From the NCBI GenBank assembly GCA_964485555.1, contig CAZAJN010000067.1, positions 1 through 29,935 on the forward strand: a DNA stretch of 29,935 nucleotides, given 5' to 3'. Source of the stretch: GWC2-37-8 sp964485555 (GTDB lineage: Bacteria; Patescibacteriota; Minisyncoccia; Moranbacterales; GWC2-37-73). Positions 7,535 to 14,182 of this stretch are shown in pieces; position 1 is the first letter of the stretch, and each line of letters starts with the position of its first letter. The notes below the pieces were generated by a model. It was not told the DNA's origin, ran no database searches, and worked only from the letters and a program-made list of their open reading frames with translations. Made by a program: the position numbers and the translations under genes.

Positions 7535-7996
7535 TTAAGCTATTTCCTCGAGTAATTTCTTGGCAATTTCGCGCACAACATTTCCATCAGCCTTGCCTTT
7601 GACTTTAGCCATAATTTGCCCCATGACCTTTCCCAGGTCGCCAACACCCTTTGCTCCAGACTCAGCTATGACCTCTTTGGCAATTTTAATTATAGTCTCC
7701 TCCGAAAGCTGTTCCGGCAGATACGGCATCAGAATGACAAGTTCCTCTTTTTCTGTTTCAGCCAAATCGGCGCGGCCGCCATCCTCAAATTGTCTGATGC
7801 TATCTTGACGTTGTTTCACAGCTCTTGCAATAACTTCCAAAACCTCCTCATCACTCAAGCCGGTTTCTCTTTTTTGTTTCTCAATTTCCATGTTCTTGAT
7901 GGCGCTATCCAACAAACGCAAAGTGTCGCGTTTTTTTGCATCACCAGCTTTCATGGCATCTTTCAAATCAGATGAAATTTTTTCTTTCATTGTCAT
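7535..7996 (-). CDS. yqeY: GatB/YqeY domain protein
   Basis: All-helical protein related to the C-terminal tRNA-binding tail of GatB. It often lies next to rpsU, as here. Its exact role is unknown. Motifs: KRDTLRLLDSAIKN near residue 25, LMPYLPEQLSEEE-type segment mid-protein, and GKVMGQIMAKVKGKADG near the end. The ATG at 7996 gives 153 aa, close to the usual 148-150; a start at 7990 gives 151. A longer reading from 8029 would add a Phe-rich stretch unlike the family. No SD is visible. Confidence 0.93.
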   Translation of the reverse strand: MTMKEKISSDLKDAMKAGDAKKRDTLRLLDSAIKNMEIEKQKRETGLSDEEVLEVIARAVKQRQDSIRQFEDGGRADLAETEKEELVILMPYLPEQLSEETIIKIAKEVIAESGAKGVGDLGKVMGQIMAKVKGKADGNVVREIAKKLLEEIA

Positions 7997-8033
7997 AATA
8001 TTGTTTTCAAAAAAGTAAAAGTTAAACAAATTG

Positions 8034-8067
8034 ACAAATGATGCCAGCGCGAGCCAGCATCATTTGT
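8034..8067 (-). other. Strong hairpin between rpsU and yqeY
   Basis: ACAAATGATGC (8034-8044) pairs perfectly with GCATCATTTGT (8057-8067). The T-rich stretch after it on the minus strand is interrupted, so it may be a weak terminator or an RNA processing and stability site that uncouples rpsU from the genes downstream. Confidence 0.7.
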
Positions 8068-8078
8068 ATCATGTCGAG

Positions 8079-8330
8079 CTATTCCATTTTGCGTTTGATG
8101 TTTCTCAAAGCCTCATCGTCGAATTTGCCAAGTTTTTTAAGCTTGTCAATTTCCTTGCGAATCTTAACTTTGTAGAGAGCTTCGGTTCTTTTTTCAGTCT
8201 TGCTTTTTTCATCATTTCTGAATCTAGTTCTTCGAGCGCGCACCAAAACACCACTTTGCTGAATTTTACGAGAAAATCGTCGCATCAGACTTTCAGTAGT
8301 TTCTTTGTCCTTTTTTCTAACTTCAATCAT
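8079..8330 (-). CDS. rpsU: Small-subunit ribosomal protein bS21
   Basis: Basic protein that sits beside the anti-SD region of 16S rRNA in the 30S subunit. The 83 aa include the family pattern ESLMRRFSRKIQQSGVL and a basic RTRFRNDEKSKTEKR segment, with a lysine-rich tail. Unlike most housekeeping genes in this window, it has a perfect SD, AAAGGAGG, 6 nt before its ATG. It also has a strong promoter and a leader of about 115 nt with a 7-bp hairpin. In Flavobacteria bS21 occludes the anti-SD and rpsU is itself SD-controlled; the arrangement here would suit similar autocontrol, which is inference. Confidence 0.96.
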   Translation of the reverse strand: MIEVRKKDKETTESLMRRFSRKIQQSGVLVRARRTRFRNDEKSKTEKRTEALYKVKIRKEIDKLKKLGKFDDEALRNIKRKME

Positions 8331-8336
8331 AGAATG

Positions 8337-8344
8337 CCTCCTTT
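8337..8344 (-). promoter_or_regulatory. Perfect Shine-Dalgarno of rpsU
   Basis: Minus strand AAAGGAGG, 6 nt from the ATG. Neighbours yqeY, ybeY, dgkA, ftsA and ftsZ show nothing comparable. Confidence 0.85.
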
Positions 8345-8392
8345 CTAAATGTCAGCCAAATCCTGAGATCCAGCCTCGTTTTTATTATCTAC

Positions 8393-8412
8393 AATGGCTT
8401 ATTAGAGCCATT
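8393..8412 (-). other. Leader hairpin of rpsU
   Basis: AATGGCT (8393-8399) pairs with AGCCATT (8406-8412) around a 6-nt loop, about midway in the predicted rpsU leader. Confidence 0.55.
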
Positions 8413-8448
8413 CAGACAGCCAATCAAATTATATAACTAACCTATCAC

Positions 8449-8476
8449 ATTATACGGATAATTTCAAATAAGTCAA
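8449..8476 (-). promoter_or_regulatory. Promoter of rpsU
   Basis: Minus strand TTGACT (8471-8476), 16 bp, perfect TATAAT (8449-8454). The predicted start is near 8443. Confidence 0.75.
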
Positions 8477-8482
8477 TACGCG

Positions 8483-8554
8483 ATGAATCATGAATTACGA
8501 ATCATGATTCATGCACGCCAGGCTCCATGATTCTTGATTCATGATTCCTGATTC
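8483..8554. repeat. Inverted heptamer array between the HIT gene and rpsU
   Basis: Left arm words ATGAATC, ATGAATT, ACGAATC, ATGATTC (8483-8510). The centre contains CACGCCAGG. Right arm words ATGATTC, TTGATTC, ATGATTC, CTGATTC (8527-8554). Each is exactly 7 nt. It is the same family as 3521-3590. Confidence 0.85.
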
Positions 8555-8561
8555 TTAGTTG

Positions 8562-8924
8562 CTATTGCCATTCAACCTCCAGGGGTCTAATTTCTTCATG
8601 CAATGCTGCTCCACCTATGAGATGAAGATGGATATGGTCCACTTCCTGTCCTCCATTTTTTCCAGTTCTGAAAAGCAACTTATACCCACCTTCCGAAATT
8701 TCCAATTCCCTGGCAATATCCCTGGCCGTGATGATCATCTTTCCCAGCAAAGCAGCATCTCCCTTTTCAATATCATTGATCGATGCGATATGCTTTTTGG
8801 GGATGATCAACACATGCACAGGCGCGATAGGATGAATATCCTTGAAAGCGATGATTTCCTTATCTTCGAAAATTACTTTAGCATCGATCTTCTTGTCTAT
8901 GATTTTACAAAAAATACAATCCAT
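8562..8924 (-). CDS. HIT-family nucleotide hydrolase (HinT-like)
   Basis: Histidine-triad phosphoramidase/nucleotide hydrolase, 120 aa. The triad HIHLHL supplies H97, H99 and H101. The N-terminal CIFCKI has the zinc-type cysteine pair typical of HinT. HVLIIPKKH near residue 40 is another family block. The substrate is unknown; adenosine phosphoramidates or aminoacyl-AMP are typical. It lies downstream of hisS on the same strand, separated by a heptamer array. No SD. Confidence 0.95.
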   Translation of the reverse strand: MDCIFCKIIDKKIDAKVIFEDKEIIAFKDIHPIAPVHVLIIPKKHIASINDIEKGDAALLGKMIITARDIARELEISEGGYKLLFRTGKNGGQEVDHIHLHLIGGAALHEEIRPLEVEWQ

Positions 8925-8933
8925 AAAAATTCT

Positions 8934-9001
8934 GAATTACGATTCACGAATCATGAATCATGAAAATTCTTGCTTCATAATTCTTAATTCGTGATTCAAG
9001 G
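8934..9001. repeat. Inverted heptamer array between hisS and the HIT gene
   Basis: Left arm: GAATTAC, GATTCAC, GAATCAT, GAATCAT, GAAAATT (8934-8968). Spacer CTTGC. Right arm: TTCATAA, TTCTTAA, TTCGTGA, TTCAAGG (8974-9001). The period is exactly 7 in both arms, and the right arm nearly touches the hisS stop. Confidence 0.85.
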
Positions 9002-9004
9002 TTA

Positions 9005-10426
9005 TTATTCTTCGCTATGTGAAACTACTACATTGTTTTTTAGGATTTTTTTCACAGCAATAATGAGTCTGTCATAGCCGACTGTTTCCTGAGTACCGGA
9101 AACCATATCTTTCACAATGACCGTCTTATCCAAAGCTTCCTTTTGCCCGATGATCAGCGTGATTTCCACTCCGAGTCTGTCCGCCACGCGCAGTTGAGAT
9201 TTCAAACTTCCGCGACCGAAACTTTCCGCTGTCAAAATTCCATTTTTCTGAAGCTCAGCAAAAACATTCAGACTTTTCTTTTTAGCCAAGTCACCAAGTT
9301 GGGCAAGGAAAACGCGAGGCCTTGGCTCAATATATGATTTAGCATGCACTCTCTTCATTTCAGCCACCAAGCGATCCATTCCAAGTCCAAACCCGATAGC
9401 AGGAGTGTGTTCCCCACCAAGACTTTCGATCAAATAGTCATAGCGTCCTCCACCACCAAATGAGTGCTTCTTGCCTTCTTCATCATTAGACCAGATTTCA
9501 AAAACTGTTTTGGTGTAATAACTCAAACCTCGAACTAATTTTGGATTGATCATATATGGCAAATCAAGCTCATCCAGATATTCCAACAAGCTCTTGAAAT
9601 GCACGCGACATTCGATGCAAAGGTGATCAACTGATTGCGGAGCAGTAGTTGAAACCTGGACACACTTATCTTCCTTGCAATCCAAAACTCGCATTGGATT
9701 TGTTTCCAAACGCTTTTTGCAATTCTGACAAAGTTTCTGTTTTTTAGATTCAAAGTAAGCTACCAACAGATTCTGATATTCCTTGCGACATTTGGGACAT
9801 CCGATTGAGTTGACCTGAAACTGGATATTTTTTATTCCCAAGCTTGTTACAACTCTGTGAGCCAATTGAATGAGTTGTGCGTCCAAAATTGGATCTTGTT
9901 CTCCAAACGCTTCGAAGTTACCTTGCCAAAATTCGCGATAGCGTCCTTCTTGCGGACGATCATATCTAAAGATCTGTCCCATTGAAAATAATTTAACAGG
10001 TTTTGGCAGAACATTCATGCCATGTTGGATGTATGCTCGCCCAATCCCAGCCGTAAATTCAGGTCTTAGCGTAACCTTGTCTCCACCCTTGGTGTTGAAA
10101 ATATACATCTCTTTATCAACGATATCTGTTCCAGTGCCAACTGAGCGAGTGAACAAATTGGCATATTCAACAACCGGCGTATCAATTCTTCCGAATCCAT
10201 ATTCCAAAGAAATACGCGTAAGCACTCGCCTGATCTGATCCCAATAAGGCTGATCGCCAGGCAGGATGTCTCTCATTCCACGTGGAGTCTGCAACAACAA
10301 CTCTTCCTCCACCTGCACCTTTGCATTCTTCGCAGCCTTTTTAGTTCCAGCTGGAGCTTTGACGTTTTTTTTATCCATTTTTTTTGTAGAAATTTTCTTT
10401 ACTTTTTTAACTGATAATTGCGCCAT
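9005..10426 (-). CDS. hisS: Histidyl-tRNA synthetase
   Basis: Class II aminoacyl-tRNA synthetase that charges tRNA-His. Motif 1 region begins at TPRGMRDILPG; motif 2 is FRYDRPQEGRYREFWQGNFE; the histidine loop and motif 3 are GGGGRYDYLIESLGG and PAIGFGLGMDRL. A cysteine-rich insert (CPKCRKEY, CQNCKKR, CIECR) forms a zinc-ribbon-like module seen in a subset of bacterial HisRS. The anticodon-binding domain follows. The ATG at 10426 gives 473 aa with a Lys-rich extension of about 45 residues before the core; a longer reading from 10471 is less likely. No SD. Confidence 0.97.
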   Translation of the reverse strand: MAQLSVKKVKKISTKKMDKKNVKAPAGTKKAAKNAKVQVEEELLLQTPRGMRDILPGDQPYWDQIRRVLTRISLEYGFGRIDTPVVEYANLFTRSVGTGTDIVDKEMYIFNTKGGDKVTLRPEFTAGIGRAYIQHGMNVLPKPVKLFSMGQIFRYDRPQEGRYREFWQGNFEAFGEQDPILDAQLIQLAHRVVTSLGIKNIQFQVNSIGCPKCRKEYQNLLVAYFESKKQKLCQNCKKRLETNPMRVLDCKEDKCVQVSTTAPQSVDHLCIECRVHFKSLLEYLDELDLPYMINPKLVRGLSYYTKTVFEIWSNDEEGKKHSFGGGGRYDYLIESLGGEHTPAIGFGLGMDRLVAEMKRVHAKSYIEPRPRVFLAQLGDLAKKKSLNVFAELQKNGILTAESFGRGSLKSQLRVADRLGVEITLIIGQKEALDKTVIVKDMVSGTQETVGYDRLIIAVKKILKNNVVVSHSEE

Positions 10427-10572
10427 AACGTTATGAAAGTTTATAGAGTTCATAAGATTGCAAACCCACAAACAGAAACTTCGCCGATCTTATCAACCAT
10501 CAACTTCTAAATCATCATTTAGATAAAAGCTTTTTAAAAATTATAAATTAAATTACAATCGAATTGAAAATT

Positions 10573-11199
10573 CTAGAATATTCCCATCTTTGGAATTGGC
10601 CAAGCTCTCACCAAGACCTTCCCAACCACATCATCCTTCGGCAAAGGTCCCCAAGCTCTGGAATCATGAGAAAACTGCCTATTATCCCCCATTACAAAAT
10701 ATTCTTTAGTGTTGAGCGAGCTGGTCACTGCGCCATTTGTCACCAGATGATCTTTGAGATAGGCGCTTTCATCCAACACAAATCCTTCAGGATTTTCGTT
10801 ATTGAAGATTGTGACCCTTCCACCTTCCACTTTCACCTGTTCGCCAGGAAGTCCAATCACTCGCTTGATGAAAAATTGTTTGGGATCTTTTGGATATCTA
10901 AACACCACCACATCTCCACGCTTCAAATCCTTGAAAGTTTCAACATTGAAAAGATGGAGCTCTCCCGCTCGCACATCCGTCTTTTTGTATCCCAACTCGT
11001 TTATAATCAAATAATCTCCGTCATGAAAATTGGCTTCCATGCTTGCGCCTTGCACGAAAAACGGCTGAAACAAAAAAACCCTGATTGGCACAATGATGAC
11101 CAGCGCCCAGAAAAAAACTTTCACCACTTCCCACAAAAAACTCCCCACACCATAATATACATCTTCATCTGTCTCTATGATTTCATTTTTATTTTCCAT
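10573..11199 (-). CDS. lepB: Signal peptidase I
   Basis: Membrane serine protease that removes signal peptides of exported proteins. An N-terminal membrane segment (about 22-43) is followed by GASMEANF with catalytic Ser53 and by FFIKRVIGLPGE with the general-base Lys112. MGDNRQFSHDSRAWGPL is the conserved C-terminal block. The ATG at 11199 gives 208 aa, typical of the short Gram-positive type. The open frame extends to 11280, but the extra part looks unrelated and overlaps the predicted promoter. The exported proteins at 19545-22324 are likely substrates. Confidence 0.95.
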   Translation of the reverse strand: MENKNEIIETDEDVYYGVGSFLWEVVKVFFWALVIIVPIRVFLFQPFFVQGASMEANFHDGDYLIINELGYKKTDVRAGELHLFNVETFKDLKRGDVVVFRYPKDPKQFFIKRVIGLPGEQVKVEGGRVTIFNNENPEGFVLDESAYLKDHLVTNGAVTSSLNTKEYFVMGDNRQFSHDSRAWGPLPKDDVVGKVLVRAWPIPKMGIF

Positions 11200-11270
11200 A
11201 TTTTGCACTTTGATTAGCGCTTGACTTAATTTTCTCAAATCACCCTGCAAACATTCCGGCAATTGCAACC

Positions 11271-11299
11271 ATATTACCACACTTTTAACTCAATTGCAA
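11271..11299 (-). promoter_or_regulatory. Possible promoter of lepB
   Basis: Minus strand TTGCAA (11294-11299), 17 bp, TAATAT (11271-11276) preceded by TGG, an extended -10. It is a moderate match. It supports the start at 11199. Confidence 0.45.
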
Positions 11300-11376
11300 G
11301 GCCAAATATGCTTTAATTTAAGCGTTTTTTCGCCAACACGCAACCTTAGCTGAAACATCAATAACATTTTATCTTC

Positions 11377-11397
11377 TTTGACTTTTGACTTTTAATT
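11377..11397 (+). repeat. Short heptamer array holding the LCP -35 box
   Basis: TTTGACT twice, then TTTAATT, with exact 7-nt spacing. The first copy supplies the TTGACT of the LCP promoter. Confidence 0.6.
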
Positions 11398-11407
11398 AGG
11401 GTATTAT
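11378..11407 (+). promoter_or_regulatory. Promoter of the LCP gene; transcript may be leaderless
   Basis: TTGACT (11378-11383), 18 bp, TATTAT (11402-11407). The usual start point, 6-8 nt further on, falls on or beside the ATG at 11414, which would give an mRNA with almost no leader. Confidence 0.55.
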
Positions 11408-11413
11408 GTTGAT

Positions 11414-13057
11414 ATGGACAGCTTAAGGAAAAGAGTCCCCGCGACTCCAAAGCGGCCCGACTATCAGAAAAAAAAACTGATTCCGACGGCAAACATCCCT
11501 CTCCCAAAGAGAGAGGAACTTTTCATATCCAAGGAAGAGGCTTTTCACATGGAAAAGCATGAAAAAAAATTCCAACAAGGAACAAAAATTAAAAGCGCGC
11601 TGGTCTTCATGCTGATCTTTGTGATTGCGATCATTTTGATATTAGCCACTTATTTCATCTGGAAGACAAGCTCAGTCAGCAGAAAGATGAATTCCCAAGA
11701 AAAAACCCAAACAACCCTATCTCAAAGCGTGCGGGCTCTGGCAGATACGATCGTTCCTGCAAATGAAATGGATCTCAAAGGCAAAGAAGACGGAAGAATA
11801 AACATACTATTGCTTGGAGCAGCTGGACAAAACAAGCCAGGCGGAAATTTGACCGATACCGTTATGATCATGAGTATAGACACGGAAAGCAAAAAGGTTG
11901 CACTTCTTTCTTTACCCAGAGATTTTTATGCGCCCATCATAACCACAGCTGATGTCAACGAAAAATCATCAATTGAAAAAATACGGATTTCCAATTCCTT
12001 TGCCAAAATCAACAGCCTCTATCCTATCGGCATAAAAGAAGGCCAGGGCGTAGAACTGGTGCGCAATGCCGTGCAAGAAATAACCGGACTTAAACTCAAT
12101 TACTACGTGGTTGTGGATTTTGATGGTTTTGAAAAAATGATTGACCACATAGGAGGCGTGAATATTGTTTCCGAAAGAGACATCTATGACCCGACCTATC
12201 CAGGGCCAAACTATTCCTATCAAACCTTCTCGCTCGCCAAAGGTTTTCACAACCTGGATGGAGCAACGGCCTTGAAATATGTGCGCGAAAGACATGATGA
12301 TCCGGAAGGTGATTTTGGAAGAGCCAAAAGACAACAGCAAGTCATACAAGCAGTCAAAAACAAATTGTTTTCCATGAAGACAATTTTCAACGTAATTGCG
12401 ATCAACAACATTCTCGACACTTTGGGAGAAAATATCAAAACAGACATCACCATCAAGGATCTTGAAAGCTTCATCACACTCAGCAAAATTGTCGATTTGC
12501 AAAACATAGATAATGTCGTGGTTGATGCCTGGAAAAAAGAAAGTCTCTTGAAGGTTTCACACATTCCGACCAAGAATGGCAACGCTTTCATACTCATTCC
12601 ACGCGTCGGCAATTACAGTGAAATTCAAGAAGTCACGGAAAACATTTTTCACCAGGATGAAATAAAAAAACGTCGCCAACTCATGACAGATGAAAATGCC
12701 TCGCTTGCGATCATCAACAAGAGTGGTGATCACAATCTTGCCGACAAAATAAGACTGCTCCTGCTCGAAAGACTAAACTTCAAAAATGTCCGCGTAATTG
12801 CAAACTCAGCTGAGAGCGCATCAATTCAAACCCAAACAACTGTCTCGCAAATAGAAAATGGGAACAAAATCTTCACCCTTGATGAATTGATCAAAAAAAT
12901 TCCTGCCAAATTATCAATTGAAAACCCGATGAACCAGGAAGATGCGAGCGATGACATTGTGATAACATTAGGAAGCGATCTTATCGAAACCTACAAATAT
13001 GATGAAGACAGTATTGAAGAATTCAACAAAGCGCAAAATACACAAGAAGAAATTTGA
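11414..13057 (+). CDS. LytR-CpsA-Psr (LCP) family cell-wall polymer ligase
   Basis: Envelope enzyme that transfers lipid-linked glycopolymers onto peptidoglycan. A cytoplasmic Lys/Pro-rich N-terminus is followed by one membrane helix (about 58-78). The LCP core opens with INILLLGAAG and contains SLPRDFYAP and GFHNLDGATALKYVRERH, with the RQQQVIQAV block after it; these Arg and Asp residues bind pyrophosphate-lipid in known LCPs. A LytR_C-like domain (about 425-520) follows. At 547 aa it is long but ordinary for LCP plus LytR_C. There is no SD, which fits a leaderless message. It implies a wall decorated with secondary polymers. Confidence 0.93.
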   Translation: MDSLRKRVPATPKRPDYQKKKLIPTANIPLPKREELFISKEEAFHMEKHEKKFQQGTKIKSALVFMLIFVIAIILILATYFIWKTSSVSRKMNSQEKTQTTLSQSVRALADTIVPANEMDLKGKEDGRINILLLGAAGQNKPGGNLTDTVMIMSIDTESKKVALLSLPRDFYAPIITTADVNEKSSIEKIRISNSFAKINSLYPIGIKEGQGVELVRNAVQEITGLKLNYYVVVDFDGFEKMIDHIGGVNIVSERDIYDPTYPGPNYSYQTFSLAKGFHNLDGATALKYVRERHDDPEGDFGRAKRQQQVIQAVKNKLFSMKTIFNVIAINNILDTLGENIKTDITIKDLESFITLSKIVDLQNIDNVVVDAWKKESLLKVSHIPTKNGNAFILIPRVGNYSEIQEVTENIFHQDEIKKRRQLMTDENASLAIINKSGDHNLADKIRLLLLERLNFKNVRVIANSAESASIQTQTTVSQIENGNKIFTLDELIKKIPAKLSIENPMNQEDASDDIVITLGSDLIETYKYDEDSIEEFNKAQNTQEEI

Positions 13058-13102
13058 ATTTATGAATAGATCAAAGTAATGCTAATAAAATTTAAGAAAT
13101 TC

Positions 13103-13168
13103 CATCTAGCATATAGCACGTAGCAAAGAAATTCATTTTGTTACACGCTGTCTGCTACATGTCACACT
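13103..13168. repeat. Inverted heptamer array between the LCP gene and pth
   Basis: Left arm: CATCTAG, CATATAG, CACGTAG, CAAAGAA (13103-13130). Right arm: CTGTCTG, CTACATG, TCACACT (13148-13168). The 7-nt period holds in both arms, with words unlike those elsewhere. Confidence 0.75.
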
Positions 13169-13172
13169 ACCA

Positions 13173-13703
13173 ATGAAACTAATAATAGGCCTCGGCAATC
13201 CAGGAGATCAATATGAAAACACCAGGCACAATGCCGGCTTTATAGTTTTGGATGAAATTCGAAAAGTTTGGAATTTTTCAGAATTTCAATTTAACAAAAA
13301 ATTCAATGCCGAGATTTCAGAGAGCAACAAGGATGGAGAAAAAATAATTCTAGCCAAACCCCAAACATTCATGAATCTCTCAGGGCAAAGCGTGAAAGCT
13401 GTTGCTGATTTTTATAAAATTTCAGCCGACGACATCGCAGTGATTCATGATGATCTTGATATTGATCTTGGCGCTTTCAAAGTTTCCACCGATTCTTCTG
13501 CGGCTGGTCACAACGGAATTCAAAGCATTATTGACCATTTTGGCACACAGAAATTCAAGCGCGTGCGTCTCGGAATCGAAGGAGCTGAACTCAAAAAAAA
13601 TCGCCTGATGAGTGGCAGTGATTTTGTTTTGCAAAAATTTTCAGATGAGGAATTGGAAACGATAAAAAACATTTCAAAAGAAATCATAAAAAACTTGCCA
13701 TAA
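13173..13703 (+). CDS. pth: Peptidyl-tRNA hydrolase
   Basis: Frees tRNA from stalled peptidyl-tRNA. The family opening GLGNPGDQYENTRHNAGF supplies N9 and the catalytic H19; KPQTFMNLSG and IHDDLDI follow, then GHNGIQSI. At 176 aa it is slightly shorter than the usual 185-195 but has every core block. It is codirectional with the LCP gene. No SD precedes the ATG. A hairpin after the stop has its T-tract on the opposite strand and so serves the convergent orf79. Confidence 0.96.
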   Translation: MKLIIGLGNPGDQYENTRHNAGFIVLDEIRKVWNFSEFQFNKKFNAEISESNKDGEKIILAKPQTFMNLSGQSVKAVADFYKISADDIAVIHDDLDIDLGAFKVSTDSSAAGHNGIQSIIDHFGTQKFKRVRLGIEGAELKKNRLMSGSDFVLQKFSDEELETIKNISKEIIKNLP

Positions 13704-13738
13704 AAAAATGCCCCGGCCTTACAATCAAGGTCTGGGCA
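13702..13738 (-). terminator. Terminator of orf79
   Basis: On the minus strand TGCCCAGACCTT pairs with AAGGCCGGGGCA (two mismatches), followed by seven T, just past the orf79 stop. Confidence 0.75.
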
Positions 13739-13747
13739 CAGCGTCAG

Positions 13748-13987
13748 TCATCTTTTTTCATTGAACACATACTGCATTCTCCTTTCCTCACAAAAGCGAG
13801 GCAGGGGATTTTTTCTGCGTTCAATGCGCAGAGCTTTGGAGGTTTGGTAGAAGATTGTTTGATCCATCAGCCTACAGAATGGATCAAGGATGAATATTTT
13901 GGCAATTTTAGAATCCAAGACCCGTTGCAAAAAGTATGCGAACGGAATAACCAGCAGGAACACTATGATAATCAATTGATCCATCAT
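13748..13987 (-). CDS. Unrecognised small membrane protein (79 aa, orf79)
   Basis: I do not recognise this protein. Residues about 4-20 are strongly hydrophobic (LIIIVFLLVIPFAYFL), then an amphipathic basic stretch ends in ERRMQYVFNEKR. It is probably a single-pass protein with a cytoplasmic basic tail. The start at 13987 is fixed by a perfect SD: AAAAGGAGGT (13994-14003) puts AGGAGG 7 nt before the ATG. A longer reading to 14026 ignores this SD. Its promoter is a perfect TTGACA-17-TATAAT and a terminator follows, so it should be well expressed. It diverges from dprA, and their -35 boxes overlap, so a link to DNA uptake is possible but unproven. Confidence 0.75.
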   Translation of the reverse strand: MMDQLIIIVFLLVIPFAYFLQRVLDSKIAKIFILDPFCRLMDQTIFYQTSKALRIERRKNPLPRFCEERRMQYVFNEKR

Positions 13988-14108
13988 GGCCCTACCTCCT
14001 TTTTGGCCTGTTAAGATGCTAAACACTCACCTTTTGAAACACCCATTTCTATTATAAGGCTTAAATAAGCCAATAAGTTTGAAAAATAACATTTCTATCT
14101 ATACTTCT

Positions 14109-14137
14109 ATTATACTCCCTTTTTGGCAATTTGTCAA
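14109..14137 (-). promoter_or_regulatory. Consensus promoter of orf79
   Basis: Minus strand TTGACA (14132-14137), 17 bp, TATAAT (14109-14114): a perfect sigma-70 consensus. The leader is about 115 nt and includes GGCTTA/TAAGCC near 14059. Confidence 0.85.
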
Positions 14138-14159
14138 TATGAATAGATAGAACTATAAT
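14131..14159 (+). promoter_or_regulatory. Promoter of dprA, overlapping that of orf79
   Basis: TTGTCA (14131-14136), 17 bp, perfect TATAAT (14154-14159). Its -35 box occupies the same bases as the -35 box of the opposite promoter, so two polymerases could hardly bind at once. The -10 covers an in-frame TTG at 14159, which rules that out as the dprA start. Confidence 0.8.
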
Positions 14160-14182
14160 TGAGATACTTCACAAAATTAACC

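Noticed and set aside
8483..9001. CRISPR array
   Set aside because: The repeats are 7 nt with no unique spacers between them and run in inverted arms; there are no cas genes in the window.
13988..14026. Longer N-terminus for orf79
   Set aside because: A perfect SD lies inside this stretch at ideal distance from the ATG at 13987, so the longer start is not credible.
14159..14182. Upstream TTG start for dprA
   Set aside because: The TTG overlaps the -10 box of the dprA promoter, so it cannot be in the mRNA. The ATG at 14183 is used instead.
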